Source of the DNA: Patulibacter sp.
GTDB taxonomy: Bacteria; Actinomycetota; Thermoleophilia; Solirubrobacterales; Solirubrobacteraceae
DNA: 5,775 nt
NCBI GenBank assembly: GCA_031119595.1
Contig: JAVHXX010000099.1
Span: 1-5,775 of the forward strand
Direction: 5' to 3'
Part shown: positions 1 to 4,901 of the stretch, in pieces
Layout: the number at the start of each line of letters is the position of its first letter
Numbering within the stretch: position 1 is the first letter of the stretch
The notes under the pieces: model-generated
Told to the model about the DNA's origin: nothing
Databases searched by the model: none
Seen by the model: only the letters and a program-made list of their open reading frames with translations
Position numbers and translations under genes: made by a program

Positions 1-127
1 CGGAGCTGAGGCGGCGGAATGCGTGCGGGCTCCGCCGACGAGACGCCTCGCGAGCGACCAGCGCGCGTCACCCGACGGCGCTGCGTAGCGCGCCGCCACG
101 ATCGAATTCCGGCGAACGCGACCCGCG
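1..127. other. Region upstream of the first regulator, no gene supported
   Basis: I see no convincing coding region here. An open frame starting at ATG 19 runs to 342, but its product is arginine/alanine/threonine-rich low complexity and it overlaps the much better-supported GntR gene in another frame. The stretch at 77-94 can fold into a GC-rich hairpin: GGCGC (77-81) pairs with GCGCC (90-94), and two more G-C pairs form inside it around a T bulge. No T-run follows, so it is not a clear intrinsic terminator. The end of an upstream gene could lie before position 1. Confidence 0.5.
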
Positions 128-159
128 CCACCTTGGACAGGTGGATAAGAGCGGTCCAC
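128..159. promoter_or_regulatory. Nested inverted repeats, candidate operator upstream of the GntR-type gene
   Basis: Two overlapping inverted repeats are visible. CCACCT (128-133) and AGGTGG (139-144) are perfect 6-base arms around the 5-base spacer TGGAC. GTGGA (141-145) and TCCAC (155-159) are perfect 5-base arms around a 9-base spacer. They lie 27-58 bases upstream of the GTG start at 186, where an autoregulatory operator of a GntR-family protein is commonly found. The arms do not match the best-known HutC or DasR operator cores, so assigning them to this regulator is inference. The arms are short for such GC-rich DNA, so chance is possible. Confidence 0.35.
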
Positions 160-166
160 ATGGCGG

Positions 167-180
167 CTGAAACGATTCAG
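167..180. promoter_or_regulatory. 14-bp palindrome CTGAA-N4-TTCAG next to the GTG start
   Basis: CTGAA (167-171) and TTCAG (176-180) are perfect inverted arms around ACGA, ending five bases before the GTG at 186. The only purine-rich stretch that could serve as a weak ribosome binding site (AGG, 179-181) overlaps the right arm. A protein bound here, or an RNA hairpin, could therefore affect initiation of the regulator gene. The short spacer and low GC against the local background make this the most operator-like element in the upstream region, but no binding protein is shown by the sequence. Confidence 0.35.
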
Positions 181-185
181 GCACC

Positions 186-1046
186 GTGTCGACCGTCTCG
201 TCTCCCACGTCCCGTTTCGCCGGACCGCACGGTGCGCCGCGGCTCGCGTCGCACGCCCCGCGCCGTCCGGAGACCCGCAGCGCTCGCGACACGGGCGACA
301 GCGACGCCCGACGCCTCCGCGACATCCTCCGCTGCAACGTGATGAGCGGCTGTTACGCCGAGGGAGTCCTGCCGAGCGAGGCCGACCTCATGCTCAGCCA
401 CCGCGCGCGCCGGTCGACGGTGCGCGAGGCGCTCGCGATGCTCCGCGAGGAGGGCGTGGTCGACCGCGTCCAGGGGATCGGCACGTACGCCCTCTGCGAG
501 CCGAAGGTCGCGGCGATGGCGGGCCTCCACGGCACGGACCGCAACGAGATCCTGGTCCAGGACCGGCCCACGGTGATCACGCGCTCGGTGATGCCCGCCG
601 CCGATGTCGTGGCGGACCGCCTCGGGATCGCCGTCGGCGAACCGGTCCTGTGCATCGACTACGTCGGCCGGGTCGACGGGCTCGTCGTCGGTATGGCCAC
701 GAACTACATGGCCTTCCCGGAGGCGCAGAAGGTCGAGCGTGTGCCGTTCACGTCGGACTTCTACACGCTCATGGCCGACGCCGGCGTGCCGCTCGGGGGC
801 TCCGAATGGATCCTGAGCGCGGTCAACGCCGACGCCCACGTGGCCCGGCTGCTCGAGCTCGAGCCGGGCGCTGCGGTGATGCACGGCGAGGAGCTCATCT
901 GGGACGCCGACGGCCGCGTCTACGACTTCGCCTTCTGTTACATGCGCACCGATCGGTTCCAGTTCTCCTCGACCGACTGGGTCCTCGGCGCCCGCGGTGC
1001 CGAGCCGATCGCGACGTCCAACGGAAAGCCGCAGCGCAACGGCTGA
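186..1046 (+). CDS. GntR/HutC-family transcriptional regulator with UTRA ligand domain
   Basis: Predicted 286-residue cytoplasmic DNA-binding regulator. An N-terminal winged helix-turn-helix spans about residues 41-102. It contains the family pattern LPSEADL (62-68), then STVREAL (77-83) and the wing motif VDRVQGIGTYA (92-102). A UTRA effector-binding domain follows at about 120-262 and ends in the typical YMRTDRFQF (252-260). Known HutC-type proteins are dimers released from DNA by small ligands such as amino sugars, histidine derivatives or phosphonates; the ligand here cannot be read from sequence. The first 40 residues are an unusual Arg/Ala/Pro/Ser-rich extension. GTG 186 is chosen because a TGA at 168-170 closes the frame upstream and the next starts (GTG 339, ATG 342) would remove the first DNA-binding helix. 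The ribosome binding site is weak. It probably shares a transcript with the regulator starting 21 bases downstream. Confidence 0.88.
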   Translation: MSTVSSPTSRFAGPHGAPRLASHAPRRPETRSARDTGDSDARRLRDILRCNVMSGCYAEGVLPSEADLMLSHRARRSTVREALAMLREEGVVDRVQGIGTYALCEPKVAAMAGLHGTDRNEILVQDRPTVITRSVMPAADVVADRLGIAVGEPVLCIDYVGRVDGLVVGMATNYMAFPEAQKVERVPFTSDFYTLMADAGVPLGGSEWILSAVNADAHVARLLELEPGAAVMHGEELIWDADGRVYDFAFCYMRTDRFQFSSTDWVLGARGAEPIATSNGKPQRNG

Positions 1047-1067
1047 GCCCGGCGGGGTCGCGGATCC

Positions 1068-1778
1068 GTGCGCCGAGTCTGGATCTGTACGTACGGTGCC
1101 GGGGTCGGCGGGCCGATCGGCGCGCTGCTCGCCGAGCTGGGGTACGAGTCCTCGCGCCTCGCGTCGCCGAAGCCCGCGACGATCGAGAACCAGCGGGCCA
1201 CGGTGCCCTACCCGGACGTCTTCGTGGTCGCCACCGGAGACGATGGCCTCGCGGACGCGATCCGCCTGCTGACCTCGCTCCGCGAGCGCGCGCCCGACGA
1301 CGGCGACGACGGGTGGGCCGGCGTGCCCGTCCTCCTCGCGATCACGCCCGCGGCCCTCGCCGAACTCGACGTGCCCACGGTCGCGGGCCTTGCCGACGAG
1401 GTGCTCTCGACCTCCGCGGGGATCGCCGAACTGCGCGTGCGGATCGCGCTCGCGCAGGCCCGGCTCGGCCTCGGGATCGCCGACGACGTCGTCCAGCTCG
1501 ACGGCCTCCAGCTCGACCTCCAGACCTACGACGCCCAGGTCGACGGCCACTCGATCGGCCTCACCCACATCGAGTTCGAGCTCCTGCGATTCCTCGCGAC
1601 CCACCCCGGCCGCACCTTCACCCGCACTGCCTTGCTCGAACGGGTCTGGGGCTACGACGACTACGGCCGCACGCGCACCGTGGACGTCCACGTGCGGCGC
1701 CTGCGCTCGAAACTCGGCGACCACCACGCCGACCGGATCACGACGATCCGCTCGGTCGGGTACCGGTTCGAGCGGTAG
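1068..1778 (+). CDS. Atypical OmpR/PhoB-fold response regulator, GlnR-like, with degenerate receiver
   Basis: Predicted 236-residue cytoplasmic transcription factor. Residues ~144-236 are a clear OmpR/PhoB winged-helix effector domain. It shows the EFELLRFLATHPGRTFTR block (169-186), ERVWGY (191-196), recognition helix TRTVDVHVRRLRSKLG (202-217) and wing SVGYRF (229-234). The N-terminal ~130 residues have the length and hydrophobic strand pattern of a receiver (PDVFVVA 49-55, VPVLLAIT 86-93) but lack its chemistry. The first strand ends in CTYGAGVG instead of an acidic pair, the phosphoacceptor Asp position appears to be Ala55, and the TKP lysine position is STS (114-116). This predicts phosphorylation-independent action, as known for actinobacterial GlnR, whose effector domain it resembles from memory. 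GTG 1068 is the first start after the upstream TGA (1044-1046), which is in the same frame. No partner histidine kinase lies within the window. Likely targets include the repeats before dppB. Confidence 0.85.
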   Translation: MRRVWICTYGAGVGGPIGALLAELGYESSRLASPKPATIENQRATVPYPDVFVVATGDDGLADAIRLLTSLRERAPDDGDDGWAGVPVLLAITPAALAELDVPTVAGLADEVLSTSAGIAELRVRIALAQARLGLGIADDVVQLDGLQLDLQTYDAQVDGHSIGLTHIEFELLRFLATHPGRTFTRTALLERVWGYDDYGRTRTVDVHVRRLRSKLGDHHADRITTIRSVGYRFER

Positions 1779-1794
1779 GCGAGCTCCGCGACCC

Positions 1795-1809
1795 GCGGCG
1801 GACCGCCGC
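1795..1809 (+). terminator. GC-rich hairpin after the regulator pair, weak terminator candidate
   Basis: GCGGCG (1795-1800) and CGCCGC (1804-1809) can pair around a GAC loop, 17 bases after the TAG stop of the upstream regulator. No T-run follows (next bases are CCCGATCC). It is at best an atypical terminator or a stabilising 3' end separating the regulator pair from the transporter genes. Such hairpins also arise by chance at this GC content. Confidence 0.25.
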
Positions 1810-1812
1810 CCC

Positions 1813-1846
1813 GATCCGGCGCAGCGCGGCGTAGATCCGGCGTAAG
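1813..1846. repeat. Direct repeat of GATCCGGCG, plus two GGCGTA units 11 bases apart
   Basis: GATCCGGCG occurs at 1813-1821 and again at 1834-1842, exactly 21 bases apart (two helical turns). Overlapping these, GGCGTA occurs at 1828-1833 and 1839-1844, 11 bases apart. The same hexamer and the same 11-base step recur at 1893-1909, so this may be a distal, weaker part of the regulatory array described there. It lies over 100 bases upstream of the dppB start. Confidence 0.4.
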
Positions 1847-1892
1847 GGTCGCTGGAGAGCAGCAACCACGGGCGATTTCGCGGCGCGGGGGC

Positions 1893-1935
1893 GGCGTAAC
1901 CACGGCGTAACCACGCGTATCAGTCGGCGTTACAC
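1893..1935 (+). promoter_or_regulatory. 11-bp phased direct repeats upstream of dppB, candidate GlnR/PhoB-type binding site
   Basis: GGCGTAACCAC is present as two perfect tandem copies (1893-1903 and 1904-1914). A degenerate third unit, GCGTATCAG (1915-1923), and a fourth, GGCGTTACAC (1926-1935), follow. The cores are GTAAC (1896-1900), GTAAC (1907-1911), GTATC (1917-1921) and GTTAC (1929-1933), with steps of 11, 10 and 12 bases. OmpR/PhoB-type proteins are known to bind head-to-tail direct repeats of about 11 bases, and actinobacterial GlnR boxes are described as gTnAc-n6-GaAAc, which the first two cores nearly match. The array ends 22 bases before the dppB ATG. It would therefore overlap or replace promoter elements; no good -35/-10 pair is visible. 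That the neighbouring regulator binds here is inference. Confidence 0.6.
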
Positions 1936-1942
1936 AGGCCCT

Positions 1943-1949
1943 GGAAGGT
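1943..1949 (+). promoter_or_regulatory. Ribosome binding site of dppB
   Basis: GGAAGGT resembles the consensus AGGAGGT and lies 8 bases before ATG 1958. It supports that start for the first permease. Confidence 0.6.
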
Positions 1950-1957
1950 CCGGCGCC

Positions 1958-2899
1958 ATGCCAGCCTTCCTCGCCAGACGCATCCTCTATGCGCTCCCGA
2001 TCCTCCTCGGCGTGAGCGTCGTGGTCTTCATCACGATCAAGCTCATCCCGGGCGACCCGGTGAGCACGCTCCTGGGCCCCTCAGCGACACCCGCCGCCAA
2101 GGCGGATCTCACCGCGCGGCTCGGCTTGAACGACCCGCTGCCGGTCCAGTACCTCCACTGGCTGTGGCACGCGCTCCAAGGCGACCTCGGCACCTCGCTC
2201 GCGATGGGCCAGCCGGCGCTCACGCTCGTGACGAAGGCCTTCGGCAACACGATGGTCCTGCTCGTCACCGCGCTGGTCATCGCGACGATCGGCGGCGTCG
2301 GCTTCGGTCTGGTCCTCGCGCTGCGGCCCAAGAGCCTGCTCGCGCGGCTCGTCGGCGGCGCCTCGCTCGGGGCGATCTCGATCCCGCAGTACACGGTCGC
2401 GATGCTCTTCCTGCTGCTGGCCGTCGAGAGCAAGGCGTTCCCCGTCGGCGGCATGCACTCGACCGGCGCCACCGGCGTCGGCGACCTCGCGAGCCACCTC
2501 GTCCTCCCGGCCGTCGCGGCCGCGCTCACGCCGATGGGGATCGTCGCGCGGATGTTCTCCGTGGCGGTCGGGGAGGTCCTCGCACAGGACTTCGTCACGA
2601 ACATGCGCGCCCGCGGCGTCCGTCAGCCGGCGATCGTGCGGCACGCCGTCCACAACGCGCTCCCTGCGCTGCTCACGATCACGGGTCTGCAGGTCGGCTA
2701 TCTGCTCGGCGGCGTGCTCTTCGTGGAGACGATCTTCTCGTGGCCGGGCATCGGCGAGCTCGTCTACCAGGCGATCTCCACCCGCGACATGGCGCTGATC
2801 CAGGCCGGCGTCCTGCTCTCGGCGGTCCTCCTCGTCCTCGTCAACGTCGTCGTCGACACGGCCCACGCGGCCGTCGATCCCCGGGTGCGTGCCGCATGA
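1958..2899 (+). CDS. dppB: Dipeptide/oligopeptide ABC transporter permease, DppB/OppB family
   Basis: Predicted 313-residue inner-membrane permease, close to the usual size (about 305-340). The N-terminus RRILYALPILLGVSVVVF (7-24) is the typical first membrane helix, followed by the family motif IPGDP (30-34) and an extracytoplasmic segment containing LGLNDPLPVQY (55-65). Further hydrophobic helices lie near residues 96-122, 130-156, 178-202, 238-262 and 280-305, giving six in total. The EAA-type cytoplasmic loop that docks onto the ATPases is at about 211-236 (DFVTNMRARG, then HAVHNALP). FVETIFSWPGIGELVYQAI (255-273) is highly characteristic of this family. It pairs with the next permease to form the channel. 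Its TGA overlaps the dppC ATG by four bases, implying coupled translation. The substrate class (di-, oligopeptide or another compound) cannot be fixed from the permease. Confidence 0.93.
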   Translation: MPAFLARRILYALPILLGVSVVVFITIKLIPGDPVSTLLGPSATPAAKADLTARLGLNDPLPVQYLHWLWHALQGDLGTSLAMGQPALTLVTKAFGNTMVLLVTALVIATIGGVGFGLVLALRPKSLLARLVGGASLGAISIPQYTVAMLFLLLAVESKAFPVGGMHSTGATGVGDLASHLVLPAVAAALTPMGIVARMFSVAVGEVLAQDFVTNMRARGVRQPAIVRHAVHNALPALLTITGLQVGYLLGGVLFVETIFSWPGIGELVYQAISTRDMALIQAGVLLSAVLLVLVNVVVDTAHAAVDPRVRAA

Positions 2900-3786
2900 G
2901 TGCCACAGGTCTCGACCTCCCGATCACCGGTGCGCGCAAGCGTCGCCGCCCGCTCCGTCGCCGCGTCGCAGCCCTGCCGGGCAGCACCCTCGCGGGCGGC
3001 ACGATCGTCGGCGTCATCGTGCTCGGTGCGGTCCTCGCTCCGGTCCTCTCGCCGGACGATCCCATCGTCGGCTCGATCTCGCAGCGCCTCTTCGACGTCG
3101 GCAGCGCGGGCCACGTGCTCGGCACCGACGGCCAGGGCCGCGACATCCTCTCGCGCCTCATGTGGGGCGCCCGGCCGACCCTGATCGCTGGCGTGCTGCC
3201 GGTGCTCATCGCAACGCTGATCGGCACCACGCTCGGGCTCGTCGCGGCACTGTCCGGCGGCTGGCCGCGCACCGCGATCATGCGCACGCTCGACGTCCTC
3301 TACGCGTTCCCGGCGATCCTCCTCGCCATCGCGATCGGCGCGGCGCTGGGGCCTGGCGTCCTGAACGCGATCGTGTCGCTGGCGATCGTGCTCATCGCCC
3401 CGATCGCCCGCGTGGCCGAGGGCGAGGTGCTGCGGGTGCGCTCTGCCGACTTCATCGAGTCGGCCCGCGTGAGCGGCGCGCGGTGGTCGACCATCAGCCG
3501 CCGCCACGTGCTCCCGAACATCGCCCCGGCGCTCACGGTCTACTGCACGTCGCTCATCGGCCTCTCGATCGTCTACGCCGCAGGCCTGTCGTTCCTCGGA
3601 CTCGGCGTGAGCCCGCCGACTGCGGACTGGGGCTCGATGCTCAACGACCTCCGTCAGAGCATCTACGACCGGCCCGTCCTCTCGCTCATCCCGGCGATCG
3701 CGATCTTCCTCGCGTCGATCGGCTTCAACCTGCTCGGCGACGGCCTCCGCCGCCAACTCGATGTCAACGAGGAGGTGGCCTCATGA
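2896..3786 (+). CDS. dppC: Dipeptide/oligopeptide ABC transporter permease, DppC/OppC family
   Basis: Predicted 296-residue inner-membrane permease, the normal length for DppC (about 300). A basic cytoplasmic N-terminus (KRRRPLRRR, 15-23) precedes the first membrane helix (~32-52). The family block LGTDGQGRDILSRLMWGARP follows at 75-94. More helices lie at about 96-120, 132-152, 156-176, 212-236 and 262-282. The EAA loop is at ~187-208 (ESARVSGARW, then RRHVLPN). LSFLGLGVSPPTADWGSML (231-249) and FNLLGDGLRRQLD (277-289) are strongly conserved in the family. ATG 2896 is chosen because it overlaps the dppB stop as ATGA and yields the expected N-terminus; the open frame extends far upstream without support. 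Its ribosome binding site is poor (GGGTG, 2884-2888), so translation probably depends on ribosomes finishing dppB. Confidence 0.93.
   Translation: MSATGLDLPITGARKRRRPLRRRVAALPGSTLAGGTIVGVIVLGAVLAPVLSPDDPIVGSISQRLFDVGSAGHVLGTDGQGRDILSRLMWGARPTLIAGVLPVLIATLIGTTLGLVAALSGGWPRTAIMRTLDVLYAFPAILLAIAIGAALGPGVLNAIVSLAIVLIAPIARVAEGEVLRVRSADFIESARVSGARWSTISRRHVLPNIAPALTVYCTSLIGLSIVYAAGLSFLGLGVSPPTADWGSMLNDLRQSIYDRPVLSLIPAIAIFLASIGFNLLGDGLRRQLDVNEEVAS
3770..3776 (+). promoter_or_regulatory. Strong ribosome binding site of dppD, inside dppC
   Basis: AGGAGGT lies in the last codons of dppC, six bases before ATG 3783. It is a full Shine-Dalgarno match and fixes the start of the first ATPase. Confidence 0.8.
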
Positions 3787-4901
3787 GGGGTCGCACCATC
3801 GGCAACGCCCAGGTCGAGAACATCCAGCTCGTCGCCGCCGACGCGAGCGAGGCGCTCGAGGTCACGGACCTGCGGGTCGAGTTCCGCCGGGGTGACCGCA
3901 TGCGCGCCGTCGTGCGCGGCGTCGACTTCACGCTCCGCCCGGGCCGCACGCTCGTGCTCCTCGGCGAGTCCGGGAGCGGCAAGTCCGTCACGGCCCGCGC
4001 GCTCATGCGGCTCGACGGCGCCGGGGCGAACGTCAGCGGCCGCGTCGGGTTCGGCGAGACCGATCTCCTCGGACTCCCCGAGCCCGTGATGGCGGGGCTC
4101 CGCGGCTCCGCGATCGGGCTCGTCCCCCAGGATCCGTCGGGCGCGCTCGATCCGCTCCGGAAGATCGGCAAGCAGATCGCCGAGGTCCTCATCCGGCACG
4201 GCGCGGCGTTCAGCCCCAAGGAAGCGAAGCCGCAGGCAGCCGAGCTGCTCGCGCGGGTCGGCATCCCGGATCCGCCCCGCGTGCTCGACGCCCTCCCGCA
4301 CGAGCTCTCCGGTGGCATGCGCCAGCGCGTCGCGATCGCCCTGGCCATCGCGTGCCGCCCGCGGGTGCTCATCGCCGACGAGCCGACGACCGCCCTCGAC
4401 GTGACCGTCCAGGCGCAGGTGCTGGAGCTGTTCGCGTCGCTCTGCGCGGATCTGAAGGTCGCGTTGTTGCTCGTCACCCACGACGTCGGCGTGGCCCGCG
4501 CCATCGGTGACGACGTCGCGGTGATGTACGCCGGGCGCCTGGTCGAGTTCGGCCCGGCCCGCGAAGTCCTCGACGCCCCGGCCCACCCGTACACGGCAGG
4601 CCTGCTCGACGCCGTCCCCACGCCGGGCGTCGCGCGCGGCACGCTCCGCGCGATCCCCGGCCGGCCCCCGTCGCCTGACGAGCCCGGACTCGACGACCGC
4701 TGCGCGCTCGCGCCGCGGTGCCGGTTCGCCACGGCGGCGTGCTCCGAGCACCGCCCGCCGCTGGCCGCCGTGGGCCCGGGCCGTCTCGCCGCGTGCGACG
4801 TCGTGGGCGGCCGCGTGCCCCGTACCGCCCCCGAGCCGGAAGCCGCCGCCGAGACCTCGACCGATCCCACCACCGACGCGCCCCTGGAGGTGCTCTCATG
4901 A
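3783..4901 (+). CDS. dppD: Peptide ABC transporter ATP-binding protein, DppD/OppD family
   Basis: Predicted 372-residue cytoplasmic ATPase that powers the permease pair together with the next protein. Walker A is GESGSGKS (61-68), the Q-loop is Q116 in VPQDP, the ABC signature is LSGGM (175-179), Walker B is VLIADEP (195-201), the D-loop is TALD (203-206) and the H-loop is H233. All catalytic elements are intact. The C-terminal Opp/Dpp extension starts near HPYTAGLLDAVP (268-279). It contains cysteines 307, 313, 320 and 338 (spacing C-X5-C-X6-C-X17-C), the pattern linked in DppD-type proteins to a [4Fe-4S] cluster. This domain argues against the shorter nickel importer ATPases. It is longer than E. 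coli DppD (~327) because of a 22-residue N-terminal lead and an acidic/Pro/Thr-rich tail after ~340. Its ATG and TGA each overlap the neighbouring gene by ATGA. Confidence 0.94.
   Translation: MRGRTIGNAQVENIQLVAADASEALEVTDLRVEFRRGDRMRAVVRGVDFTLRPGRTLVLLGESGSGKSVTARALMRLDGAGANVSGRVGFGETDLLGLPEPVMAGLRGSAIGLVPQDPSGALDPLRKIGKQIAEVLIRHGAAFSPKEAKPQAAELLARVGIPDPPRVLDALPHELSGGMRQRVAIALAIACRPRVLIADEPTTALDVTVQAQVLELFASLCADLKVALLLVTHDVGVARAIGDDVAVMYAGRLVEFGPAREVLDAPAHPYTAGLLDAVPTPGVARGTLRAIPGRPPSPDEPGLDDRCALAPRCRFATAACSEHRPPLAAVGPGRLAACDVVGGRVPRTAPEPEAAAETSTDPTTDAPLEVLS
4886..4891 (+). promoter_or_regulatory. Strong ribosome binding site of dppF, inside dppD
   Basis: GGAGGT lies in the last codons of dppD, six bases before ATG 4898. 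It repeats the arrangement used for dppD and fixes the start of the second ATPase. Confidence 0.8.

Noticed and set aside
133..161. Possible sigma-70-type promoter (TTGGAC with GATAAG)
   Set aside because: The two elements are only about five bases apart and no -10-like hexamer sits 16-18 bases after TTGGAC, so I do not call a promoter.
19..342. Plus-strand open frame of 107 codons at the window start
   Set aside because: Low-complexity Arg/Ala/Thr/Ser product that overlaps the DNA-binding domain of the GntR gene, with no family resemblance.
650..1834. Plus-strand open frame of 394 codons spanning the two regulators
   Set aside because: The product is dominated by Arg, Ala, Gly and Pro and overlaps two supported genes in another frame. 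It is a composition artefact.
177..1865. Minus-strand open frame of 562 codons opposite both regulators
   Set aside because: Its product is low-complexity Arg/Asp/Val/Glu-rich sequence without recognisable domains. It is the usual antisense shadow of codons with G or C in the third position; the plus strand carries two clear protein families.
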